Shown here piece after piece: positions 25,563 through 37,944 of a DNA stretch of 64,000 bases. The stretch spans positions 82,221,393 to 82,285,392 of the forward strand of contig CM068380.1 of assembly GCA_034770075.1 (NCBI GenBank), read 5' to 3'. Under the pieces are notes generated by a model. The model was given only the letters and a program-made list of their open reading frames with translations, did no database searches and had not been told where the DNA came from. Source of the stretch: Aralia elata. Taxonomy: Eukaryota > Streptophyta > Magnoliopsida > Apiales > Araliaceae. The position numbers and the translations under genes were made by a program. Numbering within the stretch: the first letter of the stretch is position 1; each line of letters begins with the position of its first letter.

Positions 25563-26726
25563 AATGATCTCGTTTTATGTGGCAAAAGTTTCAGTTTGGA
25601 CTCCCAACGAAGGAAATGATTGTAATTGTACCTCCCCTTTTTGAGTTTAGAAGGGGTAAAGGAAGGGAATGGATTTTAATTGTTACATTACATTATTACT
25701 GTATTTACCCTAATATAAAATAATTATTGCTTTATTTTTAATGGTATTATGAACAATTCATTCCAGTTGACTTTCTCATCCCACCCTCTCCTTCCAAATC
25801 CTCCCATTTTTAGGCTGAAATTGAGTCAAAAGTAAACATCAAACTAACCCTCAAATCCTCCCTTCCCTCTCTTGAAGAAAAACTTACAACCATGGAATTT
25901 GGAAGCAAAGTAATTAACCTTCCTTCCCTTCCAAAATAAAATTACAAATAATGTCATAATCTATTTGCCCGATTTGTGACTTGCTCCTTTCCTAAAATCT
26001 CAAAGGGAAAGAGACAATAACCTGTAGTATAATTAGCAAAATATGGTCACAAATTTACATGAGCTTGTTTGACTAGAGTAAGAACCTTAACAAATTCCTA
26101 GGATAATCCATCAACCAAGGAAGATCTTAACCAATAGTATAAGTGATCACAAAGATACCACAAATTTAGGGCTTGTTCATTAGAGTATAGCTCTCAATCT
26201 CAGAGCTAGAAGAAATTTCCAAGGTTACCTCAACAGACAAGGAAGATCATAACCTATACTATAATGTTACGTTTGGATTGAAGGAATGGAATGAAGAATG
26301 GAATGATTCATTTCATTTAAGTTGGAATAAGTTATTTCATATGTTCTCCTTCCCTCAAGGAACCAAACACAATTTTTTCCATTCCAATCGCAACCAAACA
26401 CAATTTTTTTTCATTTCATATGAATGAATCATTCAATTCTCCCTCCTATTCCACCAATTCAAACATAGCATAAGTGTGTATGAATATGATCACAAATTTC
26501 TAAGAGCTTGTTTGACTAGACAGTAAACTCCTTCAACCTTAGAGCTGGAACAAACTTCTGAGGTCTCCTTACCATTTACATCAACAAAAATTGAATAGAC
26601 GAAAGGGTCTCATACCACTACAACCGTGTGGTGTTTATATTAAAAAATTTCAAAATAAACCACTTACAGCAAGATAAATTTAATCAAGTTGAACAAGCTA
26701 CCGATACAAATTTAATTTGGAACAAT
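25563..26726. other. Convergent intergenic region between BIG and IMP3
   Basis: The two genes end towards each other. Apart from the MITE at 26265-26470 this AT-rich stretch holds no recognisable gene. Polyadenylation regions of both genes must lie here, but no single signal stands out. Confidence 0.7.
26265..26470. mobile_element. Tourist/PIF-Harbinger-like MITE
   Basis: The ends TGTTACGTTTGGATTG and (reverse complement) TGCTATGTTTGAATTG form imperfect terminal inverted repeats. TAA flanks both sides (26262-26264 and 26471-26473), the target duplication typical of PIF/Harbinger elements. The element is 206 bp, non-coding, and rich in GGAATGGAAT-type motifs. Confidence 0.7.
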
Positions 26727-29700
26727 TCAGTTCATTGCATCATAATCATCCAACTTCTCGTTGTACTCCAGGACCTTTCTCTTTATCTTGGAGGTATCAA
26801 CCCATGTAACAAAGTCTTCCATATTTCTTGTTACAAGAAATGCTGGATCAGTAACTGTGTCTGGACCCACACGGATGTGCCCCTGCTCTATATATGTAAC
26901 AGCTTCTTTCAGATGTTCAGCAAACTTCAGCCGCACCAAAATAGTTGATAGCCGACGCCTGCCAACAAATGTTTATCACAGAACTGAGTGCTACATGAAA
27001 GCAGGAGGCTACATAAAGTGAAATTAACAGAATCCTCGGTAGATTATCGAGATTATTATGTGATTTCCAAATAATCAAAGGGATTTTATTTGATAAATTC
27101 TTTAATTTTTCTTTTTATAAGTTTTCTGTCTTAAAAGCATATGCCTACAAATTATATAGAGTGTAATTGGCAGAGGGAAGAATTATAGCTCTTTCCAGTA
27201 TTATGCATTAGGGAAGTGATATTTCCACAGGGTAATTTGTTATTTAAGCAGTGGTCCCCACCATCTCACTAAACTAATTCATTGTGTGTCCAATTTACCC
27301 TCAATTTAATATGATACACACTTGCCCTCCCTCTCCATCCTCCTGCAACTCATTTTCTTATGCTCCACCATTATCTCAGTCAAATTACACGCCCATTCAT
27401 TACAAATCTTCATTCTTTTCCCCACATCTGATAGAGATTTAGTTAAGTTGAATTTAATTTAAAGATCTTCCAACAGGGTTGTAATCGCATGGGTCTTCCT
27501 TTTTGGTAAAATTGAACTCATAGTCCATCGGAGCTATTATCTAGTCGGCTATAATTTGGGTCGAACATCAAAATAGACGAAAAGGCTGCTCCAATGATTG
27601 GAGGGAAAAAACAAAGCAAACATAACCTAATAGAATGATCCACTGTGTCCCCTAAATCATCATCTGCCCTATCTCCACAATTAGAAAGAATTGAGTTGTA
27701 ATACAAACCAATACCCAATTAACCCAACTTTATAATTCCCATTTGCGCAAATGTAAACCCAATTGAAAGGGTGAGGCTGGATTAGATGCTTCGTCGTAAT
27801 CGGAGGGTGACAAGAGTGACGGCGGTTGAAGGTGACAGCGAAAAGAACAAGAAGAGGGTGATAAAAAGTATTTTAGGTATCATAAAACATTATCATTGCG
27901 AAGTTATAGATGGTGAATTCAACAAAACCAGTCACTCATAGGACGATCAATGAAGGTTTGAAGCAAAGACAGATTTAGTTTTTCAAGGAAGTGGTGGTCG
28001 TGGGAGAGAACAGAGAGAATGAGTTGCATAGGGAAAGAGAGACGGGCAACTGGGTGTTGTTTCAAAAGGGTAAATTGGACATAAATGAATTAGTTTAATT
28101 AGAAGGTGGGGACCAATGTGAAAATATCACTTTACCCTGCGGAAATATCACTTTCCTAAGCATTATTTCGATGCGCCATTTGGAAAGACTTAAAAAGGAT
28201 TCTATCTGTTAAAGTTCTTATTTCAAAGAACTATATGGAGATGTTCATTGTTATCTTGCATTTGAATAGCAGAAAATCTGCCTTCCACTTGTCAGTATTT
28301 ATGCATCATTGTCAAAAGTTATGACCAAGCCATCTGATGGAAAAGCTAGTAATAGAACAGTCAAAGCTTTCTAGTTCAGAAGTGTTTAAAATTGCTACAA
28401 TTAAATAGAAAATGCAACCAGCTTACTTACCGACAAAATGATGAAACAGACAAGCGCTCACATAATGCCAAACTTTTCCTAGAGGGTATCACACCCATGT
28501 TATAGCTGCAATGATAAAGAATTATTTATTATACAACAATATAATTTTATTGTGGCATAGAAATCCGAAACAATTCTGAAAACAATAACTAAGACTGAAT
28601 GATAAAACTGAACATTAGAGGGTATGTTCTCCATTACATAGGAAAAAAATACCAACTACTACCATGATATAACCATAATATAAGATCATAACCATTAGGC
28701 GTTAATTTCTACCTTTGAATACCCAAATCGAATATGAAAGTTGAAGGTTGATGTAAGATCAACTAATGCAGGCAAAAACAATTCTTGACCATGTACCAAG
28801 TTCAATACATATAGCTCCACATGACATTAGACACCAAGTTTCTATTCAAACAAAATGCCTATAAAAAAATATTATTAGTTCATTTGGAGAAAATAAAGTT
28901 CTGGGTAAAGACATTTTCAGACATCCCATGTAAATTACATCATGTACTAATATTTGTGCCCCATCCAGATCCTCAATGAAAAACAAAACAAATACAAAAG
29001 AAAATCTTGAAATCAGTAGATTTTGACGAATAGATAATCAACCATAATTTTATGTTCTTCAATATTTTACGATTAAAAATTGCAGATTACTCTGTCCAAA
29101 GTTATTATAAAACTCTGATATTTCCAAACTATATCCGCATTTAAATTTAGGTTAGGTAGTACAAAAGATGGGCCTCTGTTTGTGTTCTAATCCAAGCAAT
29201 AATCCTATACTTGGTAGTAAATGCCCTTAAGCTAAAGTTGAAAACTTGCTGATTTCCCTCCAGTCCCAAATCCCAATCCACTTGTGCAGAAATGTGTTCC
29301 ACAATACAGCTTTACAGAAATCAAAGTAAAAGAATCCATTATCAAACAGTAAAAGCTAACAATGACAGTCCTAAACTACAGTAAATTTCCCTCAGCAAAA
29401 AATAGTTGATTAAAACTCACAGCTTTTCTAGGAGGGAATCAGTCATCTCAATACGGTATGGATCTCTGGAGTCCATCTGCTTCAAAATGTTCACTAGCTT
29501 CTGCACCATTCTACACAAACTTGAATACCTATATTTTTCCCCCAAATACAAAAATAATAATTATTAAACAACAATTGATTAACTCGCCAAACGACTACAA
29601 TTACATATATAATATATATACGTATATGTATAGAGAGAGAATACTTTTTGTAATCATCCCTGCCGGTGACGTGGTAGCGATGCATAACGTGAGCTTCTCT

Positions 29701-29778
29701 GTGACCACCTTCTCTCTTCCATTCCAAGAAATTGACTTTCTTCAATAACTTCTTCTCATGAAACTTTAGCTTCCTCAT
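26727..29778 (-). CDS. IMP3: U3 snoRNP protein IMP3 (S4-domain ribosome biogenesis factor)
   Basis: Four exons on the minus strand: 29778-29645, 29528-29421, 28505-28431, 26958-26727. They join with GT-AG junctions to 549 nt, giving 182 aa plus stop, exactly the length I recall for Arabidopsis IMP3 (At5g15750). The start MRKLKFHEKKLLKKV is the conserved N-terminus. The C-terminal half is an S4-type RNA-binding domain (LSTILVRLKFAEHLKEAV, GHIRVGPDTVTDPAFLV). IMP3 works with IMP4 and MPP10 in the nucleolar SSU processome and helps base-pair U3 snoRNA with pre-rRNA. All reading frames are intact. Its third intron holds a 0.95-kb transposon. The AG/CT-rich DNA near 29,820-29,840 is probably 5' leader or promoter. 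Confidence 0.95.
27211..28156. mobile_element. Non-autonomous MULE-type element in an IMP3 intron
   Basis: Long terminal inverted repeats of about 90-100 bp begin GGGAAGTGATATTTCC on the left and, reverse-complemented, GGAAAGTGATATTTCC on the right. Both arms share GGTCCCCACC, AAACTAATTCATT and TGTCCAATTTACCC. The flanks TATGCATTA (27202-27210) and TAAGCATTA (28157-28165) are an 8/9-match 9-bp target duplication, typical of Mutator-like elements. The interior of about 750 bp has no convincing open frame. Confidence 0.8.
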
Positions 29779-30447
29779 GCTTTCCTCAAACTCACTGCGT
29801 CTGTCTTGTCTGACTGTGTTGAGAGAGAGAGGGGGGAAAATGTACCCTAAAACCCTAGCCTGTCTGGGAGTTTTCTTTTTTGTTAAGCCCAAATGGTTAT
29901 TAATTTAATGAGTTAAAAATTTTAAAACCTATTTTAATGAGTTAAAAAAACTAATATAAATTTCATAAATGTCCTATTTATTATTTAGAAATTATAGTAG
30001 AAAAGCGTAATAAAAAATAATAAATTTATTTTAAAGAGTTTAAAAAAGAAGAAGAAGAAAGTATTCCTACTGGATTATGAGATCTAATATATTTTCTAAA
30101 ATTTGAACTTAAATTAAAATTTATATCAAAATTAAGTATGTCATATACAAATAATTTATTCGTATACCTATTAAAAAAAGTGCCCAACCCATTATTCTAG
30201 TGGGCTTTAGTGCAGTATCGGAGAAAAGTTTGGTATATGTCCAACAAGAAAAGCCCACTTACTACGGTGAACATGTCCTACATTTTGTGTTGATTTACAA
30301 ATATTAAAATTATATAAGATATGCATAAACTTGATCCATGATTTAATTTTTAAAGTTTATATTTATTGTCGCTCAAAATTGTCTAAAAAAATTATACACA
30401 TTTGAACATGTGTGTGCCGTGCAAACCTAAATATTCAAAAAAAATAA

Positions 30448-31371
30448 GCCTAAATATGGATTAATACCTGAACTTTTAATATTTTTCCACTTTGGGGATT
30501 GTCTTCTCAATTTTTTCAATTAAGGGATTAAACTTTTAATTTTTTTTTTCACTTTAAGGATTGTCTTTTCAATTTTTTCAATCAGGGGATTAAACTTTTA
30601 ATTTTTTTTCCACTTTGGGAATTGTCTTCTGATTACTTTTTTCCATTAGAGGATTAAACTTTTAAAATTTCTGATTACGTTTAAATTGATTGTGCCACAT
30701 TAAAAAATTGATGATATGATAGCGACACGTGACGAAACAATACTTATGTGTAATACTGAGTCTCGTTTTAACATTTATTCAATTAATTTTTTGTACCAAA
30801 AAGGATAAATATAAGACCATTATTAATTTTACTTTAAAAAATTGTCATTAAATTTACTTTAAAATTTTAAATTTACCAAAAAATTAAATTTAAAAAAATT
30901 AATAATTTACCAAAAGGGTAAAATTATCATTAAATTTACTTTAAAAAATTAATAATGGTTTTTTATTAAAATAATAATAATAATTTTTTACATTAAAATT
31001 AATAATGTTCCTATATTTACCCTTTTTGGTACAAAAAATTAATTGAATAAATATTTAAATGAGACTCAATATTACACATAAGTATTTTTTAGTCACGTGT
31101 CGATGTCATGTCATCAATTTTCTAACATGATACTATCAATTAGACATAATCATAAAAAATTAAAAATTTAATCACCTAATAGAAAAAATTGAGAAGACAA
31201 TCCTCAAAGTGAAAAAAAAATAAAAGTATAATCCTCTAATTGAAAAAATTGAGAAGACAATCTCCAAAGTGAAAAAAATTAAAAGTTTAATCCCCTAATT
31301 GAAAAAATTGAGAAGACAATCCCCAAAATAGAAAAAGATTAAAAGTTCAGGATATTAATTCATATTTAGGC
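30448..31371. mobile_element. Foldback element with arms of about 450 bp
   Basis: The left arm (from GCCTAAATATGG) and the right arm (ending ATATTTAGGC) are reverse complements through almost their whole length, with a small AT-rich centre. The outer arms contain tandem units of about 60 bp sharing 'GGATTGTCTTCTCAATTTTT' and 'GATTAAACTTTTAA'. The inner arms share ACACGTGAC, TATGTGTAATA and 'ATTCAATTAATTTTTTGTAC'. Flanks are A-rich (CAAAAAAA...TAA on both sides), so the target duplication is ambiguous. It has no coding capacity. Confidence 0.8.
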
Positions 31372-32111
31372 CAAAAAAATAAAATAAAATGGACAACAAT
31401 AGATTTTTCTATTTTTTAGCTGGCAAAATATATATTTCTTGGAACTTTTGTGTTTTGACAACTACCGTACCAAAGGACTCACGAGAAAAGAAAAACCAAA
31501 AATAACTGAGTTGTATATTGCAATTCTAGACATTTTCTCTATTTGGTGCCCATAATTTATTTATTTTGGTACATTTAAAAAATTCTTGCCACTTGTATTG
31601 TTTATAGTTATAGCATCTGCGTTTGAATCTCCAAACACATCACAACAATTTTAGTGTGTTGCATTTGAGACCTAATATTGCGTTTGTGAGTTAAATAAGC
31701 TGCGTTTAAAATAATTTGCTAATAAACAAACAAGATTTTCAAGTATGTTTAAACGTCTAAACACTCTAAATGCACCAAACGCTATAAATACTAAGTAACC
31801 AAACACACACCTAAATCCCTCTCTCAATCCCCAGCTAGCCTAACCTCCCATCCCTATACGAGTACAGCTATACTCGGCAAATGGGTGGGTGTGGGCGTGT
31901 TTGGGCGAATATAAGTAGGTTTGGGTTTAAATAAGTTAAAAATTAAGTGAGTTTATAAATGGGCGGTCATAATCGGATATGGGTAGATATAGGTTATGTC
32001 ATATATCAAATTTGAGCATAAGTGTAGATTAATGTATATATTGATTCCCCAATTTCTGTATATTCATTTTTTAGTTTTTCTCTCTAAAATTTTATATCAC
32101 TTTCTACCTCT

Positions 32112-32129
32112 AATCTCTCTCTCTCTCGC

Positions 32130-32197
<68 letters not shown>
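32112..32197. repeat. (CT)n/(CTCG)n/(AT)n compound microsatellite
   Basis: CT repeats interrupted by CTCG units run into about 18 AT units. These abut the left end of the long-TIR element at 32199. A second AT tract (about 33936-33969) abuts its right end. Confidence 0.9.
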
Positions 32198-32198
<1 letters not shown>

Positions 32199-32200
<2 letters not shown>

Positions 32201-33469
32201 AACGATCCATAGCAAACGTTGTCAACTTAAGAATAGCCTTACAACATATCGTGACCGTCTACGCGAAGATCGAACGGTTAAATAGAGGTCTCGTCCGCAG
32301 TTTTGTTTCCAGTATACTCAAAATACCTTTCTTGTAAAAGTCCCTCATCCGCAGTACGCTAAGTATTTTTGGCCAATTGAAAAACGACGTCGTTTTCCAA
32401 TTGGCACCGTCCACAGTATAATACTGCGGACGCTAAGCATTTTTGGTCAATTGGGAAATGACGTCATATGTATTGGCCAAATTCAAATTTTGTTTAGTTT
32501 TCTAGGCTCCGCAGTATTAAACTGCAGAGCCTGATTTTTTTTTTTATATTTTTCCTTCATTATTTCCTTCTCCATTCTCTCTCCTCCCCTTATTCCTTTC
32601 CTGATTTCTCTATTTTCTCCACTTTTAAATTTCTGCAGAGTAATTTTAATTTATGTTTAATGAAGGAAATCAAATTTGAATTCGTTACTCTGTTTCATCT
32701 TCTTAAATACATGACTCAGTATTTTCAACCGCGATTTCTTCCTATTACTCTCCCTAGCATTTCTCAATTCGAGAGATCTAACTTCTTTTTGTCTGAGGTA
32801 CTTTTTTCGTGCCCTAGTACCTTTTCTCTGACATTGGTGGGTGCAAAACTGAAGGCTTAACTGCACGAAGATCTAACATCATATGTCTTTAATGGCTTAT
32901 GAAAAACATTATCATCCATTGAAACAAGCTCATCTGATTTTAATTTAGGGTTCTCCCTATTCATTTGAAACCACATTTATTGAATTTCTTTATCAAACCC
33001 ATTAAAGTAAACATTAATCAAAACTGAACTCAACCCACATTCTTCCGGAAACCCTCTTCCTAAATAAAAAACACCCAATTCAATTCTCATCGTCCCAGAT
33101 TCAAATAAACGCTTTATCATATCAATCAAAATATCGTCTTTTATTTTCTCCTCAATAATCAAGCATAACTTATCAACGTTCTTCGAATCAAACTTTTCAG
33201 GATTGAAACAAACATTAAACCACTAACTGGAATTTTCTATAGAATTTTTAAGGTACCGAATAGCAGTGTGTCGACCCATATTAACACGGTCACCGTAGGT
33301 AAAAGTGACAAACCGATCATCATACATAATTTCTAAAATAAATCTAATAACGGATTCAATCACATAAATTAAAATTACTCTACAAAAAATTAAAAGTGGA
33401 GAAGATAGAGAAATCGGGAAAGGAATAAGGGGAGAAGAGAGAATGGAGAAGGAAAGATATGAAGGAATA

Positions 33470-33500
<31 letters not shown>

Positions 33501-33932
33501 ATCAGGCTCCACATTTTAACAGTGCGGAGCCTAGAAAGCTAAACAAAATTTGAATTTGGCCAATACATACGACGTCGTTTCCCAATTGGCTAGCGTCCGC
33601 AGTTTAATACTGTGAACGGTATTAATTGAAAAACGACGTCGTTTTCCAATTGGCCAAAAATACTTAGCATCCGCAATATTATACTGCGGACGAGGGACTT
33701 TTATAATAAGGGTATTTTGTACATTTGTCCCGTTCGCAGTATTATACTGCGGGCGAGGGACTTTTACAAGGATGATATTTTGAACATTTGTCCCGTCCGC
33801 AGTATTAAACTGCGGAATACTGGAAACAAAACTGCGGACGAGACCTCTATTTAACCGTTCGATTTTCGCGTAGACGGTCACGATATGTTGTAAGACTATC
33901 CTTAAGTTGACAACGTTAGTTATAGATCGGTC

Positions 33933-33935
<3 letters not shown>
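32199..33935. mobile_element. Long-TIR (Pack-MULE-like) element carrying a maturase gene fragment
   Basis: Two inverted arms, about 32199-32655 and 33362-33935, pair over several hundred bases. Shared blocks include AACGTTGTCAACTTAAG, 'AGAGGTCTCGTCCGCAGTTT', ACGACGTCGTTTTCCAATTGG and GGCTCCGCAGT. The right arm has an extra tandem unit of about 67 bp with palindromic CCGCAGTATTATACTGCGG cores. The roughly 700-bp interior (32656-33361) is not arm sequence and matches a nuclear maturase gene on the minus strand. The element sits inside an AT microsatellite, so the target duplication cannot be read. The superfamily is inferred from TIR length and gene capture. Confidence 0.7.
32659..33375 (-). 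pseudogene. Decayed nuclear group-II-intron maturase (nMAT) fragment
   Basis: Minus-strand translation gives 'VIRFILEIMYDDRFVTFTYG', 'NMGRHTAIRYLKNSIENS', then after an in-frame stop (33223-33225) 'KLCLIIEEKIKDDILIDMIK' and 'GRGFPEECGLSSVLINVYFN'. After another stop (32977) and a gap it resumes as 'RQKEVRSLELRNARESNRK' and 'HVFKKMKQSNEFKF' (about 32660-32795). These match, from memory, the RT-like and later segments of nMAT-type maturases (Arabidopsis nMAT4/nMAT1), which aid splicing of mitochondrial group II introns. Stops, an internal deletion and location inside a transposon mark it as a captured, dead fragment. Confidence 0.7.
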
Positions 33936-33970
<35 letters not shown>

Positions 33971-35137
33971 CCAACATAAATAAAAATTATGGAATAAATA
34001 AAATCACAGACCGACTATAAAGTTTGAACAAATATTTTATAAAAATGAAGATTTTTTTTCTTCTTCTAACGACGTGTATCGGTGTATTTATTCTCTTGTT
34101 TCTCAGCTAACAACATATAAAACAATGAAACTCAAACTGATGAAACTAGTGTGGTACTTACTGCCCATATAACACCAATTTATTTTCATGAATGCTAATG
34201 AAGAGATAGTGAAATCATCTAAAATTATAATATATAAATTTTGAAATGAACTAATTTTTGTAAATAAGTATATAATTGAGGTCTAATAGATAGTCCACGT
34301 ACACTCATTTATTATGTGAATGAATGCCGACGGGACCTATTTATAAATTTGTATTCATATCTATCGACCTAAACTTATTTAATATGGACAAAAATGAATA
34401 CCCAATAAGTTGACACCCATTTTGCCCTCTCTAACTATAGCCTACACCAATCGCACTTCGAAAGTGTCCAAGAGTAATTGGTACAATATATTAATATTCA
34501 ATTATCTAAAGCTATAATAGTACTATAATATAGTTATAATTGTGCTATAAAGTAACTCTCATCGTAAGGGGATTGGGTGCGACTTTGGTCAACTTTTCTT
34601 AAGAAAATCCGATTGACTAATAATTTCATAATTGGTTATGATACTTGTGTAGTAGTTATTGTGATTTTAGTCCTTGGAAAATCCGGAAAGGTTCCTCCTC
34701 TAACTTACCTAAAGAAGCTCATTTGCAAAATTCTATAAATATTAAGAATGTATTTTTACTTTATTTTATTTTTTAAATATAATAAATTGTTAGTTAGGTA
34801 GTTGTGACATAATAGTAAAATTATGATGATAAGTATTTTGTGTCATTTTATACTATAACAATAATAATTAAGAATAAATTATTTTTATTAAACAAAACGA
34901 AATTAACATATAAGACTAGAACCGCTAAACGAACAACATTTGAGTAACAACCTTAAAAACATTTCTATACTGTAAAGCGTCTCTGTGGAACGTGATATCA
35001 ACAGTATAATCGTGTTACATTTTTTTTCTTTTGCTCTTATAATTTTAGTTATATTACAATTTTGTTCAATTTATATTATTTTTTTATCTTTCTATTTAAT
35101 TTTTTAAATTTTATAAAAAAATTATTTTTATCTTATA

Positions 35138-35408
35138 CTCTCTCCGTTCCTTAATATAAGTCGTTTTAGAATTGTGTACAAGTATTAAAGAAATGATTGT
35201 ATAACATTAAATATAATATCAATTGCCTATATTGTCTTTGTATTGAAAAAAGAGAGTGTTATTTATTAGGCAAAAAATACTGAGAGAACCAAAATTATAT
35301 TTAATACTTGGGATAATATTGGAAACTAAATTATTAATATTTACTTGAAATCCTTAAACGACATATATTAAGAGACAAAAATACTTCTCTAAAACGATTT
35401 ATATAAAG
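35138..35408. mobile_element. Stowaway-like MITE (uninterrupted copy, right end eroded)
   Basis: It starts TA|CTCTCTCCGTTCCTTAATATAAGTCG. The same sequence, including 'GATTGTATAACATTAAATAT', 'TTTAATACTTGGG' and 'AAAATACTTCTCTAAAACGA', recurs at 58061-59522, where it is split by another insertion. The right terminal repeat is degraded after CTCTAAAACGATTTATAT. Confidence 0.7.
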
Positions 35409-36212
35409 CGTGAGCCGTCATATGCTAGGGTATAATAAACATAATTCACCTAGGTGGATGTGATATCTGTTCCCGGCTTAACAATTTGAGTGACAACTGT
35501 GACATAAATAAATGCATCATAAAGTTTAACTGTCTGTCAACCCAAATTTGGACTTCTGGAAATGTTGGAAGGAAACAGAAGGCGGGCATGCACATGTGGC
35601 CTAAACATTACTACTTAATTTCTATTTTTCTTTGTCAATCTTCATTTACGTGCTAATTTCAATACATCTGTACAAGGGAGAAATAATAATTTCTTCTGTC
35701 TAAAAGAATGAGTTTACATGTTTACGACTTAAAATTTATTTAGAAAACTTAAAATTGCTTCCACATAATCAAGGTCACAATTTACTTAATATAATGTGAT
35801 ATTTTGATTTAAAGAAAAATAAAATACAGATTTTCATTTATAATAAATGGACATCATTCTTGTATGGTTAGCATAATTTTAGTCTACAACTACTGGCTAT
35901 ATATATATATATATATGCTTGTTAAATGCGATATGCAATGGAACCAATCAAAAGAACATTATAATTATAGAATTGGGTGCAAGTGAGGAGTAAGAATTTT
36001 ATGATTCCAAGCTAGTTAGGTTACAATAATTAGTCATGGAATTGTCTGAATTTACCTAGCTAGCTACATTTATTCTACTACAAAGTAAAGAGTCTCCTAG
36101 CCAGCTGCCTGCTAGGTGGGGCAAACAAAGTCCACAAACTTGTTCTTAGATACTGGGCCACTAAATCGTTTTTCCACCAATTTCAGCCATAGTCATTCGT
36201 GTTCAACCGGGT

Positions 36213-36312
36213 ATTATAATCTCAAAATTATAATTTTAAAATTAATAATCTTAGGATTATAATCCTTACAAATAAACATAACTCTAAAATTAATAATTTT
36301 GAGATTATAATC
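36213..36312. repeat. Short AT-rich inverted repeat
   Basis: TTATAATCTCAAAATTA on the left pairs with TAATTTTGAGATTATAA on the right, with further paired AAAATTAATAAT blocks. It may be a small MITE, but no target duplication was identified. Confidence 0.5.
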
Positions 36313-37446
36313 TTTCTAAAGAAACATAACAAAGAATTAGAATTAAGAAAGGTAGAGCTATTCATTTTACGTTGACAACGACAATGTTCCTAACTAATTT
36401 CCTACTCCCCTTGTCTTCTAAGGTAGTTGTGATTGTTAAAAAAAATTAAAATTGTTCCCTTTACCAAATATAGATTCTCTCTCTCTCTCTCTCTCTATAT
36501 ATATGTATATATATATATATATGTATATAATTCTGTTCTTTTTTTAGTGATGCTGGTAAGTCACAGTCCAAGCTGGGAAAAGTTCATTTCTTGCTAGGGA
36601 TATACTATCCTAAAAGCTGATTGAAATAAACGTCTGGACTTCCACTAAAAGAAAACTTTAGGACATGGTTTGAGAAAGAATATTACTATAGATAGGAAGT
36701 TTAGTTTATCAAATTAATTCGAGACTCTTATCGGGTCACAGTAATTAATCAACCTGTATTCTCTAAACCTTGTGTAATAAATGAAACAAAAACTTTACGT
36801 GAACATGAAAATTGGACATGAGTGTATTTGAATTTCACCTATTTATATTTTTACCCCCTATTGGAGATCAAAATACAAATAAATAAAATTTAAATACATT
36901 CATGTTTAATTTTCATGTCCACATATAAGACCTCCAAAATCACATTAAAAAAAACTAAATTAAATTAAATTTTCATTTTAGATGTGGTATACAAGAAAGA
37001 CTCTTACTCGAGGAATTGCAATGATCAAACAACAACAAAGGTAAACTTGTACCTACATTAGTATTTTATTGTTATAACTAGCTAAGTGTACCATGTGAAG
37101 CATAAATTTATTTTTAAATAAAATTATTTTTTTATTTTTTATTTATTCTATATATATATGATTACAAAATATTTTTTGAATTTTAAATTAACTTATTCTT
37201 ACTATTAGAATGATTACAAACTTTGCTCAAACAAATAATTATCAAAGACTCGCAATTGAGTGTTAGCATTGTGTTTCTTTTTATGTTATTTAAAGTTTAA
37301 TATTTCTTTTTAAATAGTTTTTAGATTTAATGTTTAGTTTTATTTTCATTCTTTTGAATTTATATATAATTTTTTAGACTTCAAAAATGCGTAGAACCTA
37401 ATAGTCTAAAGTTGACATTTAAGAAATTCTAAATGAAATATATAGA

Positions 37447-37944
37447 ATTGTTGTAAAAATAATAAATTACCATCATCGTTTTTAGTTTTAAAAGGTAACT
37501 AATTTAATAACTAATATATAAGTGAGATTTTTGTAAACATTAATTAACTAAAGATCTCCTAGCTGAAATAAAATTGGTATGTAAAGTTTAATCATTAATA
37601 TATTTGTAATATATATTATGCTTTTTAATATTAATTATTATTTTCTCATAATATTTTTCTTATATTGTTAATATATAGTTATTTAGGAATAAAATTATTG
37701 TAAAATAATAGATTGTCATTATGACTTTTAGTTTTTAAAAATTAACTAATTTTTAATCACTAATATATAAGTCATAATTGATTTTAACATAATTAACTAA
37801 AAATGTCTCTTATATGAAATAAAATTGGTAACTAAAGTTTAATCATTAATATATTTTATAATATTTAATATATTTTGTTAATATTAATTATTATATATGT
37901 AATCATAATATTTTTTCTATAAGTCTATATATAGTTATTTAGAG
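37447..37944. repeat. Diverged direct repeat, period about 248 bp
   Basis: Two consecutive copies share ATTGT(T/-)GTAAAA, 'TTTTTAGTTTT', CTAATATATAAGT, 'GAAATAAAATTGGTA', 'AAAGTTTAATCATTAATATA' and ATATAGTTATTTAG in the same order. Divergence is appreciable, so the duplication is old. Confidence 0.65.

Noticed and set aside
29458..29748. 96-codon plus-strand frame over the IMP3 exons
   Set aside because: It is antisense to IMP3 exons 1-2, whose minus-strand frame is clearly conserved.
33531..33977. 148-codon minus-strand frame
   Set aside because: It runs through the repeated right arm of the long-TIR element and the AT microsatellite; the peptide is repeat-derived.
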